The notes under the pieces are model-generated. The model was not told the origin of the DNA. It did not search any database and saw only the letters and a list, made by a program, of their open reading frames with translations. A stretch of 64,000 bases of DNA from Bordetella pseudohinzii. GTDB lineage: Bacteria > Pseudomonadota > Gammaproteobacteria > Burkholderiales > Burkholderiaceae_B. Numbering within the stretch: the first letter of the stretch is position 1; each line of letters opens with the position of its first letter. The position numbers and the translations under genes were made by a program. Below are positions 1 to 8,482 of the stretch, piece after piece. The DNA lies in assembly GCF_000657795.2 (NCBI RefSeq), contig NZ_JHEP02000009.1, positions 1-64,000 on the forward strand. The letters run 5' to 3'.

Positions 1-77
1 AGCTCGGCAAGCCCGAGCATGTGCTCTATGACCTGAAATACGTGCTGACCGCCGAAGAAGCGGATCTGCGCCTGTAA
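1..77 (+). CDS. C-terminal end of a probable nucleotide-sugar dehydrogenase (partial)
   Basis: The window opens inside a reading frame whose codons start at base 3 and which stops at TAA 75-77. Only about 24 residues are visible. They include VLYDLKYVL and end in ADLRL. A C-terminus of the type 'LYD-K-VL ... D-RL' is typical of UDP-N-acetylhexosamine dehydrogenases of the VipA/TviB/WbpO group, which make uronic acid sugars for surface polysaccharide. That assignment rests on memory of the family tail only. It needs the upstream sequence to confirm. Confidence 0.45.
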   Translation, partial: LGKPEHVLYDLKYVLTAEEADLRL

Positions 78-80
78 GCC

Positions 81-689
81 TCAGCCGGGCCCGGTCCCGC
101 CGGCCAGGGTCGGCACGGGCGGGATGCGCTGCGCTGGCGGCGAGACGCGCCAGACGGCGCGCCGGCGCAGCGCGCCCAGGAGCTTGAGGCCCTGCGGCCA
201 GTTGCCCAGCCCGCTGTCGGCGTTGATATGGCCGGCGTCGCGCAGCACCACGAAGCGGCTGCCCCAATCCTGGGCGAAGGCGCGCGCTCGCGCCAGGTCG
301 CAATAAGGGTCGTTGTCACTGGCGACCACCACGCTCTGGAAACTCAGGGGCTGGCGCGGCACCGGCGCGAAGTCGCGCAGACAGGCCGGCATGCCGGCCT
401 GTTCCACATCGGCGGGCGCCACCAGCAAGGCGCCGGCCACCCGGGCGCGCAGGGCGACCGGCAGGGAGGCGGTGACCAGGCAGCCCAGGCTGTGGGCGAT
501 GAGCAGCACCGGTGAGACGGCTTCGTCCACGGCCGCCGAGAGCGCGGCCACCCATTCGGCGCGTTCGGGGTTTTGCCAATCACGCTGGGACAGGCGCCGC
601 GCGTGCGGCAGGCTGTCGGCCCAAAGCGTCTGCCAGTGCCCGGGTCCGGAGTCTTTCCACCCAGGAATGATGATAGGTTGGAGTCTCAT
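81..689 (-). CDS. RBBP9/YdeN-type alpha/beta serine hydrolase
   Basis: A 202-residue protein with the short alpha/beta-hydrolase fold of the RBBP9/YdeN (DUF1749-like) family. The N-terminus IIIPGWKDSGPGHWQ matches the family's oxyanion-side loop. The nucleophile elbow is AHSLG, and a late DAGHIN segment supplies the probable catalytic His. Length about 200 aa is normal for the family. I chose the ATG at 689 because the hydrolase fold begins at once after it; an in-frame ATG at 698 is also possible. The gene converges on the upstream partial gene with only 3 bases between stops. Its substrate cannot be read from the sequence. Confidence 0.85.
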   Translation of the reverse strand: MRLQPIIIPGWKDSGPGHWQTLWADSLPHARRLSQRDWQNPERAEWVAALSAAVDEAVSPVLLIAHSLGCLVTASLPVALRARVAGALLVAPADVEQAGMPACLRDFAPVPRQPLSFQSVVVASDNDPYCDLARARAFAQDWGSRFVVLRDAGHINADSGLGNWPQGLKLLGALRRRAVWRVSPPAQRIPPVPTLAGGTGPG

Positions 690-726
690 GACCGCCATAT
701 TGCCCGCGCGGCTATCCAACCCAAAC

Positions 727-766
727 GAATATATATTCCATTGCATATATCGTCAGGGATATATGC
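727..766. promoter_or_regulatory. Twin AT-rich palindromes between a divergent gene pair
   Basis: Two perfect inverted repeats lie close together. GAATATATATTC occupies 727-738. GCATATAT (743-750) is mirrored by ATATATGC (759-766) across an 8-base spacer. They stand out in a GC-rich genome and sit between the start of the minus-strand hydrolase (689) and the plus-strand binding-protein gene (886). This looks like an operator or an overlapping promoter/operator. The factor is unknown. Confidence 0.4.
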
Positions 767-885
767 CAGGCGGGCTTTGGCGCCCTCCAACGCCGGCGGC
801 GCTTCGGTTATGCTTGCCCTGCAAAATGCGCGGGCTGGCACCCGGGCATAGCTCAACGAAGACAAGCCAAAGAAGGAGCGACCCC

Positions 886-2010
886 ATGAAGAAACATTTC
901 CGCCTGACCCCGATCCTGGCCGCCTGCGGCGTGGCCATGGGGCTGGCATGGTCCGGCGCCCAGGCGCAGAACATCAAGATCGCGGTGGTCGGCCCGACGA
1001 CGGGCCCTGTGACGCAATATGGGGACATGGTGCGTGAAGGCGTCGATACCGCCATCGAACAGATCAACGCCGCCGGCGGCGTCAATGGCAAGAAGCTCGA
1101 GGCCGTGGTGATCGACGACGGCTGCGAACCCAAGCAGGGTCCGGTCGCGGCCAACCGCGTGGTCAATCAGAAGATCGGTTTCGTGGTCGGCCACGTCTGC
1201 TCGGGCGCCACCATCGCCGCCACTGAAATCTACAACAACGAGGGCGTGGTGATGGTCACGCCGTCGGCGACTTCGCCGGCCGTGACCGACGGCAAGAACT
1301 ACGAGTTCATCTTCCGCACGATCGGCCGCGATGATCAGCAAGGCCCGGCCGCGGCCAAGTTCATCCTCGACAAGATCAAGCCCAAGAATGTCGCGGTGCT
1401 GCACGATAAGCAGTCCTATGGCCAGGGCATCGCCACCGCCGTCAAGAACGACCTGGAGAAGGGCGGCGTCAAGGTATCGGTGTTCGAGGGCATCAACGCC
1501 GGCGACTCCGACTACTCGGCCGTGATCACCAAGCTCAAGAGCAACGGCGTGGATTTCGTCTATTACGGCGGTTATCACCCCGAAATGGGCCTGCTGCTGC
1601 GCCAGGCGGCCGAGCAAGGCGTCAAGGCCCGCTTCATGGGCCCCGAAGGCGTGGGCAATCCCGACATCAACGCCATCGCCGGCGACGCGGTCGAGGGCAT
1701 GCTGCTGACGCTGCCGGCCGATTTCGCCCAGAACCCGGCCAACGCCGCCATCGTCAAGGCCTTTCAGGACAAAAAGCGCAACCCCAACGGCGCTTTCCAG
1801 CTGACGGCCTATGCCGCCACCCAGGCCATCGCCGACGGCATCAAGGGCGCGGCCAGCACGGATCCGGCCAAGGTGGCCCAATACCTGCACGCCAACAGCT
1901 TCGAGACGCCGATCGGCAAGACCGCCTGGAACAAGCAGGGCGACTTGACCAACTTCGAGTTCCAGGTCTTTACCTGGCACAAGGACGGCAGCAAGACCGC
2001 CTTCAAGTAA
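886..2010 (+). CDS. Branched-chain amino-acid ABC transporter substrate-binding protein (orphan LivK/LivJ-like)
   Basis: A 374-residue periplasmic binding protein of the LivJ/LivK family. An N-terminal signal peptide (about residues 1-25, ending SGAQAQ) is followed by IKIAVVGPTTGPVTQYGD, the ligand-lobe start seen in Leu/Ile/Val-binding proteins. Two paired lobes fill the rest. The ATG at 886 has AAGGAG at 873-878. No permease or ATPase gene follows; a terminator ends the unit. It is a close paralogue of the livK at 8483-9598 (shared VIDDGCEPKQ/LIDDGCEPKQ and FRTIGRDDQQGP blocks). It may therefore feed the same LivHMGF complex with another ligand range. Confidence 0.9.
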   Translation: MKKHFRLTPILAACGVAMGLAWSGAQAQNIKIAVVGPTTGPVTQYGDMVREGVDTAIEQINAAGGVNGKKLEAVVIDDGCEPKQGPVAANRVVNQKIGFVVGHVCSGATIAATEIYNNEGVVMVTPSATSPAVTDGKNYEFIFRTIGRDDQQGPAAAKFILDKIKPKNVAVLHDKQSYGQGIATAVKNDLEKGGVKVSVFEGINAGDSDYSAVITKLKSNGVDFVYYGGYHPEMGLLLRQAAEQGVKARFMGPEGVGNPDINAIAGDAVEGMLLTLPADFAQNPANAAIVKAFQDKKRNPNGAFQLTAYAATQAIADGIKGAASTDPAKVAQYLHANSFETPIGKTAWNKQGDLTNFEFQVFTWHKDGSKTAFK

Positions 2011-2028
2011 GCCTCGCGCGCCAAGCAA

Positions 2029-2059
2029 AACGCTGCCCCGAGGGGCAGCGTTTTTTTTT
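2029..2059 (+). terminator. Rho-independent terminator after orphan livK-like gene
   Basis: An 11-base stem AACGCTGCCCC / GGGGCAGCGTT with a tiny loop is followed by nine T residues. It lies 19 bases after the stop codon. Confidence 0.9.
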
Positions 2060-2081
2060 GGCCGCGCGGGCGTCGGACGGT

Positions 2082-3170
2082 TTAGAGGCCGGCGACGCGG
2101 CGGCCGGTATCGGCCTCGAACCAGTGCAGCTCGTGGCGGCCGTCCGGGCCGATATTCATGGTCTCGCCGACCTTGACCGTCGATTCGGACAGCTGGCGGG
2201 TGGAGCAGCGCACGACGATCATGTTCTTGCCGTTGCGGCCGTGCACCAATTGCTCCGAACCCAGGGTTTCGATCATCTCGATCACGACCGGGATGCCCTG
2301 GGCATTGAGCAGCATGTGCTCGGGGCGCAGGCCCATGATGACCTTGCGTCCGCGCACGGCCGCCGGCACCTGCACGGGCGAGATCTGCAGGGCGGTGCCT
2401 TCGGCGGTGTGCATGGTGCCGTCGCCGGCCACGTCCACTTCGACGAGATTCATGGGCGGCGAGCCGATGAAGCCGGCCACGAAGGTGGAGGCCGGCTTGT
2501 CGAAGACTTCCATGGGGGTGCCGATCTGCTCGGGCACGCCCTGGTACATGACGACCATGCGGTGGGCCAGCGTCATGGCCTCGACCTGGTCATGGGTGAC
2601 GTACAGGCTGGTGGTGTTCAGGCGGCGGTGCAGCTTGAGGATCTCCAGGCGCATGGCCACGCGCAGCTTGGCGTCCAGGTTGGACAGCGGCTCGTCGAAG
2701 AGAAAGACCTTGGGCTCGCGCACGATGGCGCGGCCCATGGCCACGCGCTGGCGCTGGCCGCCGGAGAGCTGGCGCGGACGGCGGTCCAGCAGTTTGCCCA
2801 GTTCGAGGATCTGGGCGGCCGCCTCGACGCGCTTCTGGATTTCGGCCTTGGGCACTTTACGGATCTTCAGGCCATAGGCCATGTTCTCGAACACGCTCAT
2901 GTGCGGATAGAGCGCATAGTTCTGGAACACCATGGCGATGTCGCGTTCGGCCGGCTCCAGGTCGTTGACCGGCTTGCCGTCGATGATGATTTCGCCGCTG
3001 GTGACGGTCTCCAGGCCGGCGACCATCCGCATCAGCGTGGATTTGCCGCAGCCCGAGGGGCCGACGATGACAATGAACTCGCCATCGGCGATGTCCATGT
3101 CGATGCCATGGATCACCGGCACATTGCCGGCATAGGTTTTCTTGACGTTGCGGAAACTTAGGGTAGCCAT
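2082..3170 (-). CDS. ugpC: sn-glycerol-3-phosphate ABC importer, ATP-binding protein
   Basis: A 362-residue ATPase of the UgpC/MalK group that powers uptake of glycerol-3-phosphate and glycerophosphodiesters. Walker [10 protein letters not shown] is at about 37-45, the signature LSGGQRQRV at about 134, Walker [16 protein letters not shown] follows, and the last ~120 residues form the MalK-type OB-fold regulatory domain. [14 protein letters not shown]-type Q-loop residues are present. It is the last gene of ugpBAEC, 47 bases behind ugpE. Assignment to Ugp rather than a maltose system rests on the neighbouring UgpB, UgpA and UgpE. Confidence 0.93.
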   Translation of the reverse strand: MATLSFRNVKKTYAGNVPVIHGIDMDIADGEFIVIVGPSGCGKSTLMRMVAGLETVTSGEIIIDGKPVNDLEPAERDIAMVFQNYALYPHMSVFENMAYGLKIRKVPKAEIQKRVEAAAQILELGKLLDRRPRQLSGGQRQRVAMGRAIVREPKVFLFDEPLSNLDAKLRVAMRLEILKLHRRLNTTSLYVTHDQVEAMTLAHRMVVMYQGVPEQIGTPMEVFDKPASTFVAGFIGSPPMNLVEVDVAGDGTMHTAEGTALQISPVQVPAAVRGRKVIMGLRPEHMLLNAQGIPVVIEMIETLGSEQLVHGRNGKNMIVVRCSTRQLSESTVKVGETMNIGPDGRHELHWFEADTGRRVAGL

Positions 3171-3217
3171 ACGGTGTTATTCGTCTGCGGTATCTTGTCG
3201 GGAGGGCGGGTTGCCGG

Positions 3218-4069
3218 TCACTTTTCGGTATCGACCAGGCCCTTGACGAACCATTTCTGCATCAGGATCACGACCAGCGCGGGCGGGATCATGGCCAGCA
3301 GGGCGGTCGCCATGGTGATGTTCCATTCGGTGACGCTGTCGCCGCCGCTGATCATGCGCTTGATGCCGATGACCACGGGGTACATGTCCTCCTGCGTGGT
3401 GATCAGCAGGGGCCAGAGGTATTGGTTCCAGCCATAGATGAACTGGATGACGAACAGGGCGGCGATGCTGGTGCGCGCCAGCGGCAGCAGCACGTCAAAG
3501 AAGAATCGGACCGGCCCCGCGCCGTCGATGCGGGCCGCTTCGATCAGCTCGTCCGGCACCGTCAGGAAGAACTGGCGGAACAGAAAGGTCGCCGTGGCCG
3601 AGGCGATCAGCGGCAGGGTCAAGCCGGCGTAGCTGTTGAGCAGCCCCAGGTCCGCCACCACCTTGTAGGTCGGGGCGATGCGCACTTCGACGGGCAGCAT
3701 CAGGGTGACGAAAATCATCCAGAAAAAGAACATGCGCCCGGGGAAGCGGAAGTAGACCACCGCAAAGGCGGACAGCAGCGAGATCGCGATCTTGCCCAGC
3801 GAGATGGCCAGCGCCATGATCAGGCTGACATACATCATGCGGGCCACGGGCGTGCCCGAAGAGCCGCCGCCCGAACCGGCGAACAGGGCCTGCATGTAGT
3901 TGTCGACGAAATGCTTGCCGGGAATGAGCGACATCGGCGCCGAGGCGACTTCCTGGGCGGTCTGGGTGGATGCCACGAAGGTGACGTAAATCGGGAAGGC
4001 GACCAGCGCCACGCCCATCAGGAGGATGACGTGGGCCAGCGCATCTAGCCAGGGACGGCGTTCTACCAT
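3218..4069 (-). CDS. ugpE: sn-glycerol-3-phosphate ABC importer permease
   Basis: A 283-residue inner-membrane permease with about six hydrophobic segments. The MalG-type EAA coupling loop reads [23 protein letters not shown]-like at about residues 175-200. It pairs with UgpA to form the channel for glycerol-3-phosphate. The gene sits between ugpA (25-base gap) and ugpC on the same strand. Length and termini (a short cytoplasmic N-terminus beginning MVERRPW) match the family. Confidence 0.93.
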   Translation of the reverse strand: MVERRPWLDALAHVILLMGVALVAFPIYVTFVASTQTAQEVASAPMSLIPGKHFVDNYMQALFAGSGGGSSGTPVARMMYVSLIMALAISLGKIAISLLSAFAVVYFRFPGRMFFFWMIFVTLMLPVEVRIAPTYKVVADLGLLNSYAGLTLPLIASATATFLFRQFFLTVPDELIEAARIDGAGPVRFFFDVLLPLARTSIAALFVIQFIYGWNQYLWPLLITTQEDMYPVVIGIKRMISGGDSVTEWNITMATALLAMIPPALVVILMQKWFVKGLVDTEK

Positions 4070-4094
4070 GGTTGCGAACCTTGTATTCGGAAAA

Positions 4095-4976
4095 TCAGTA
4101 CTGCACTTTGCGGTCGATGTAGCGGAACTGCACGACCGTCAACATGACCACGATGAACATCAGCACCACGGACTGCGCGGCCGAAGAACCGAGGTCCAGG
4201 CCGCGGAAACCGTCGCTGTAGACCTTGTAGACCAGGATGGAGGTCGAGGTGCCCGGGCCGCCCTGGGTCGTGGTGTCGACCACGGCGAAGGTGTCGAAGA
4301 AGGCGTAGATGACGTTGACCACCAGCAGGAAGAAGGTCGTCGGCGAAAGCAGCGGAAACACGATGGACCAGAAGCGGCGCGACGGCGAGGCGCCGTCGAT
4401 GGCGGCCGCTTCGATCAGCGAGCGCGGGATGGATTGCAGCCCGGCCAGGAAGAACAGGAAGTTATAGGAGATCTGCTTCCAGACAGCCGCGATCAGCACG
4501 AGAATCATGGCCTGGGTGCCGTCCAGGCGCGGATTCCAATCCACGCCCAGGCTGCGCAGCGCCACGGCCAGGATGCCCACCGAGGGCGAGAACAGGAAGA
4601 GCCAGAGCACGCCCACCACGGCCGGCGCGACCGCGTAGGGCCAGATCAGCAGGGTCTTGTACATGCCCGCGCCGCGGATGACGCGGTCGGCCATCACGGC
4701 CAGCAGCAGCGAGACCGACAGGCCCACGAAGGCCACCAGGATGGAGAAGACGGCCGTGACCTTGAAGGAATCGAGATAGGCGGGCTGGGAGAAGAGGTCG
4801 GCGAAGTTGGCCAGGCCGACGAATTCGGACGACAGGCCGAAGGCGTCTTCGAGGCGCATGGATTGCCACATCGCCTGCCCGGCGGGCAGGAAGAAGAAGA
4901 CCACCGTGATGATCAGCTGCGGCGCAAGCAGCAGGTAAGGCAGCGTTTTGTGGCCAAATACGACACGTTTTTCCAT
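4095..4976 (-). CDS. ugpA: sn-glycerol-3-phosphate ABC importer permease
   Basis: A 293-residue MalF-type permease. The N-terminal [22 protein letters not shown] stretch resembles E. coli UgpA closely. The EAA loop [17 protein letters not shown] lies at about residue 190. I chose the ATG at 4976 over the upstream in-frame TTG at 4991; neither has a strong ribosome site. A 283-base gap holding a large hairpin separates it from ugpB, longer than the other gaps of the operon. Confidence 0.92.
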   Translation of the reverse strand: MEKRVVFGHKTLPYLLLAPQLIITVVFFFLPAGQAMWQSMRLEDAFGLSSEFVGLANFADLFSQPAYLDSFKVTAVFSILVAFVGLSVSLLLAVMADRVIRGAGMYKTLLIWPYAVAPAVVGVLWLFLFSPSVGILAVALRSLGVDWNPRLDGTQAMILVLIAAVWKQISYNFLFFLAGLQSIPRSLIEAAAIDGASPSRRFWSIVFPLLSPTTFFLLVVNVIYAFFDTFAVVDTTTQGGPGTSTSILVYKVYSDGFRGLDLGSSAAQSVVLMFIVVMLTVVQFRYIDRKVQY

Positions 4977-5208
4977 GGGGCTGGACGGCAAGGGCGGCAG
5001 GGCCGCGGATACAAAGACCGCCGGAACGTCCGACGGGCGGATAGAAAAGGGAACTTCAGCCGAGTGATGCGCCGGTCGGCCTTGGCCGGACTCGCTGCCC
5101 CGCTAAAACGCAAACGCCGCAGACAGTCCGGGAAAACGCCGGCCGGGGCCGGGTCGGGACAGCTGCGGGGAACGGTGGTACTGCCGGGCCCATGCATACA
5201 TTCGGGCG

Positions 5209-5246
5209 GCGGCTCCGATACCGCCCTGGGACGGTTTCGGAGCCGC
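5209..5246 (-). other. Intercistronic stem-loop between ugpB and ugpA
   Basis: GCGGCTCCGA (5209-5218) pairs perfectly with TCGGAGCCGC (5237-5246), and ACCG/CGGT (5220-5223/5232-5235) extends the stem inward. It begins 13 bases beyond the ugpB stop and has no T-run. This position and form fit an mRNA-stabilising or partial-termination structure that raises binding-protein yield over the membrane subunits. Confidence 0.6.
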
Positions 5247-5259
5247 TTGGGCCGCAAGT

Positions 5260-6570
5260 TTACTTCACGCTCTTTTCGAACTTCTCGAGCAGGTCATTGC
5301 CGCGCTTGACAATGGTCTGCAGGCCGTCCTTGGCCGAGGTCTTGCCCGAGACGATGCGCTCGATCTCGGCGTCCTCGATTTCGCGGATCTGCGGCAGGTA
5401 GCCCAGGCGCAGGCCGCGCGACTGCGCGGTGGTCTGGACGTTGAGCTGCTTGACGCCCACATCGGTGCCGGGGTTCTTGTCGTAGAAGCCTTGTTTCTGG
5501 GTCAGCTCGTAGGCGGCCACGGTGACCGGCACATAGCCGGTCTGCTGGTGCCAGCGGGCGGCGATCTCGGGGCTGCCCAGGAACTTGAAGAACTTGGTCA
5601 CGCCCTTGTAGACCTCGGGCTTCTTGTTGGCGAAGACCCACAGCGAAGCGCCGCCGATGATGGTGTTCTGCGGCGCGCCTTTCACGTCGGCGTAGTAGGG
5701 CACGGTCGAGGTGCCGAACTCGAACTTGGCGTTCTTCATGATGTTGGCGCGCAGGCCGCTGGAGCCGGTGATCATGGCGCACTTGCCGCTGATGAACAGC
5801 GAGTTGGGCTCGTCGCCGCGCCCGCCGTACATGAAGATGCCTTCCTTGCCCAGCTTGGCCAGGTTTTCGAGGTGGCGCACATGCAGCGGGGTGTCGACCG
5901 CCAGGCGGGCGTCCAGGCCGCCAAAGCCGTTGTCCTTGGTGGCGTAGGGCACGTTATGCCAGGCCGAGAAGGTCTCCAGCTGCACCCAGGACGGCCACGA
6001 GGTCGTGTAACCGCACTCTTGTCCCGCGGCCTTCAGCTTCTGGCCGGCGGCGGTGACTTCTTCCCAGGTCTTGGGGGGCTTCTCGGGATCCAGGCCGGCC
6101 TTCTTGAAGGCGTCCTTGTTGTAGTAGAAGACCACCGTCGAGCTGTTGAAGGGCATGGAGACCAGCTTGCCCTCGGGCGAGGAATAGTAGCCGGCCACCG
6201 CGCCGATGAAAGCCTTGGGATCGATGGGATCGCCGACTTCCTCGGACATCTGCTGCACCGGCTTGATGGCGCCCTTGGCGTACATCATGGTGGCGGTGCC
6301 CACTTCGAAGACCTGCAGGATGTCGGGCGCGTTGCCGGCGCGGAAGGCGGCGATGCCGGCGTTCATGGATTCGCCGTAATTGCCCTTGTAGACCGCCTTG
6401 ATCTGGTAGTCGGGGTTTTGCTTGTTGAACTCTTCGACCAGCCCGTTGACGCGGTCGCCCAGGGCGCCTTCCATCGAGTGCCAGAATTGGATTTCCGTGG
6501 CGGCGTGAGCCGAGACGCTTGCAAAGGCCGCGATCAGGGCGGCGGCCAGGGCGATACGTTGGGGTCGCAT
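5260..6570 (-). CDS. ugpB: sn-glycerol-3-phosphate ABC importer periplasmic binding protein
   Basis: A 436-residue family-1 solute-binding protein. A signal peptide of about 23 residues ends ASVSAHA-A. The mature part begins TEIQFWHSMEGALGDRVN, the hallmark UgpB start, and contains the GSSGLRANI segment of the ligand cleft. GGAGGAAC stands just before the ATG. It is the promoter-proximal gene of ugpBAEC and diverges from proC. In E. coli this operon answers to phosphate starvation through PhoB. Confidence 0.95.
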   Translation of the reverse strand: MRPQRIALAAALIAAFASVSAHAATEIQFWHSMEGALGDRVNGLVEEFNKQNPDYQIKAVYKGNYGESMNAGIAAFRAGNAPDILQVFEVGTATMMYAKGAIKPVQQMSEEVGDPIDPKAFIGAVAGYYSSPEGKLVSMPFNSSTVVFYYNKDAFKKAGLDPEKPPKTWEEVTAAGQKLKAAGQECGYTTSWPSWVQLETFSAWHNVPYATKDNGFGGLDARLAVDTPLHVRHLENLAKLGKEGIFMYGGRGDEPNSLFISGKCAMITGSSGLRANIMKNAKFEFGTSTVPYYADVKGAPQNTIIGGASLWVFANKKPEVYKGVTKFFKFLGSPEIAARWHQQTGYVPVTVAAYELTQKQGFYDKNPGTDVGVKQLNVQTTAQSRGLRLGYLPQIREIEDAEIERIVSGKTSAKDGLQTIVKRGNDLLEKFEKSVK

Positions 6571-6632
6571 GAAGTGTTCCTCCGGTTTAAGCGACCGCGC
6601 GGCGGGTCTGCGCGCGCGAGGCGTTACACCTT

Positions 6633-6686
6633 ATGAATAGTTTGTGACAGAGGCGTGACTTTTACACTGCCGGGGAAGGCTGTCAA
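6633..6686 (-). promoter_or_regulatory. Candidate ugpB promoter with Pho-box-like element
   Basis: Read on the minus strand, TTGACA (6681-6686) is followed after 16 bases by TAAAAG (6659-6664), a modest sigma70 pair. Further downstream, 6633-6650 reads CTGTCACAAACTATTCAT. By eye it matches 13 of 18 positions of the Pho-box consensus (two CTGTCAT half-sites 11 bases apart). The second half-site is poor. PhoB control would agree with ugp elsewhere. Confidence 0.4.
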
Positions 6687-6764
6687 ATTGGGCCGCCGCC
6701 GGCGGCTCGGCCGCGGAGCATGCTGCATTCTGCATCCGGCCCGGCCGGTTTACAATGGCGTGCC

Positions 6765-7598
6765 ATGGAAAACCCTCTCTCTATCGCCTTTATCGGCGGC
6801 GGCAATATGGCCTCCGCCCTGGCCTTCGGCTTGGCCGACAAAGTGTGTCCTGCCCGCAACATTCACGTCGTCGACGTCAATGTCCAGGCGCATGCGGCCT
6901 GGCTGGCCCGCGGCATGAGCGCCGCCGCCGCGCCGGACGCGGCCCTGTCGCGTTGCCGTGTCTGGATCTTCGCGGTCAAGCCGCAGGTCATGCGCGAGGT
7001 CGTCCAGGCCGCGCGCCCCTGGCTGGAGCCCGATACGCTGGTCATCAGCGTGGCCGCCGGCCTGCGCGCCGACACCCTGGCCGGATGGCTGGGGCAGGCC
7101 GATCTGCCCTGGCGCCGCCTGGTGCGCTGCATGCCCAATACGCCGGCCCTGGTCGGGCAGGGCATGACCGGCATGACCGCCCTGGACGGCGTGAGCGCCC
7201 AGGACCGCCAGCTGGCCGAAACCCTGCTCTCGGCGGTGGGCGAGGTCGTCTGGGTGGACGGCGACGCCGCCCTGGACGCCGTGACGGCGCTGTCGGGCAG
7301 CGGTCCGGCCTATGTTTTTCTCTTTCTTGAGTCCCTGATCGCCGCCGGCCAGGCGGTGGGCTTGACGGCCGAACAGACCCGCCAGCTCGCCCTGGGCACC
7401 TTCGCCGGCGCCACGCGCCTGGCGCGCGAGGCCAGCGATCCGCCCTCGGTGCTGCGCGAGCGCGTGACGTCCAAGGGCGGCACGACCGCCGCGGCGCTGC
7501 AGGTCTTCGAAAGCGCCGATATGCGCGGCATGGTCGAGCGCGCCGTCCAGGCCGCCGCGCGGCGTTCGCGCGAGCTGGCCGAGGAGTTCGGCAAGTGA
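6765..7598 (+). CDS. proC: Pyrroline-5-carboxylate reductase
   Basis: A 277-residue cytosolic enzyme that reduces 1-pyrroline-5-carboxylate to proline with NAD(P)H, the last step of proline synthesis. The Rossmann motif IAFIGGGNMASAL starts at residue 5. The family signature ALSGSGPAYVFLFLE lies near residue 175, and the C-terminal dimerisation helices with TSKGGTTAAAL follow. The start at 6765 puts the nucleotide-binding strand at the N-terminus as usual. The stop overlaps the GTG of the next gene. Confidence 0.96.
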   Translation: MENPLSIAFIGGGNMASALAFGLADKVCPARNIHVVDVNVQAHAAWLARGMSAAAAPDAALSRCRVWIFAVKPQVMREVVQAARPWLEPDTLVISVAAGLRADTLAGWLGQADLPWRRLVRCMPNTPALVGQGMTGMTALDGVSAQDRQLAETLLSAVGEVVWVDGDAALDAVTALSGSGPAYVFLFLESLIAAGQAVGLTAEQTRQLALGTFAGATRLAREASDPPSVLRERVTSKGGTTAAALQVFESADMRGMVERAVQAAARRSRELAEEFGK

Positions 7599-8143
7599 GG
7601 CGTTTCGAGACCATGCGCGGCTATCAATTCCTGGTCGCGGTTTTCTGCATGGGCGCGGTGGTGGTGGGCTCCAACATCCTGGTCCAGGTGCCGCTGAACG
7701 ACTGGCTGACCTGGGGCGGCCTGTCCTACCCGGTGGCCTTCCTGGTCACCGACGTGCTGAACCGGCGCTTCGGTCCGGCGGCGGCCCGGCGCGTGGCCTG
7801 GTTCGGTTTCGCCGCGGCGCTGCTGGTGTCCGTATGGGTGGCCTCGCCGCGCATCGCGCTGGCCTCCGGCCTGGCCTATATCTGCGCCCAGCTGATCGAC
7901 ATCCAGGTCTTCGACCGCCTGCGCGACCAGCGCTGGTGGCGGGCGCCCCTGATCTCCGGGGTGATCGGCGCGGTGGCCGACACCGCCATTTTCTTCAGCG
8001 TGGCCTTTGCCGCCACCGGCACGCCCTGGCTGACCTGGATGCTGGGCGACCTGGGTATCAAGCTGGCGGTCAATATCAGCATGCTGGCGCCGTTTCGGGC
8101 CCTTATGTGGAATCTGGCGCGTCCGGTGCCGCAGGTCCGTTAG
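7595..8143 (+). CDS. Queuosine-precursor transporter (YhhQ/VUT family)
   Basis: A 182-residue integral membrane protein with about six hydrophobic segments. SYPVAFLVTDVLNRRFG and CAQLIDIQVFDRLR are typical of the VUT/YhhQ family, which imports the 7-deazaguanine precursors of tRNA queuosine. The proposed GTG start at 7595 overlaps the proC stop by 3 bases; an ATG at 7613 is the alternative. The preceding proC and this gene seem to be co-transcribed, although the pathways are unrelated. Confidence 0.85.
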   Translation: MRRFETMRGYQFLVAVFCMGAVVVGSNILVQVPLNDWLTWGGLSYPVAFLVTDVLNRRFGPAAARRVAWFGFAAALLVSVWVASPRIALASGLAYICAQLIDIQVFDRLRDQRWWRAPLISGVIGAVADTAIFFSVAFAATGTPWLTWMLGDLGIKLAVNISMLAPFRALMWNLARPVPQVR

Positions 8144-8482
8144 GGGCGGCGCCCGGCGGTGTATTCAACAAGCGCCAACAGATAATCAAAACAGAGCAAT
8201 TTCGTTTAAAAGCGGCCTGTTTCCGGCGGCGGATTTTTACACTTACATGAGGCTTACGGCGGTTAATTGGCCGGTTATTCCCGTTATCTGTCCCGTATTG
8301 GGGCGGCGCGCGCAATATTGGGGATTACACGCAGTGACACCCTTGGGCCTTGCTTTCAGAATACCCGCGACATCGAGCGCTGCGGTTTGATGACAGCGCG
8401 GTGTAAGCAAGGCTTGCGGAATAACGATGTTTCGCCTACCTACTAATAAGTCCGCTCCAATACTCTTGCCGGGAGAATCTGC
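8144..8482. other. Intergenic region ahead of the liv operon
   Basis: This 339-base stretch has no convincing gene. Its A+T content is clearly above the neighbouring genes, especially 8160-8300 and 8420-8465, as expected for a promoter region. I found no confident -35/-10 pair and no clear terminator after the transporter gene. Confidence 0.5.

Noticed and set aside
313-885. N-terminal extension of the orphan LivK-like frame back to 313
   Set aside because: The extension overlaps the hydrolase gene antisense and the palindromic region. A good ribosome site and signal peptide mark ATG 886 as the start.
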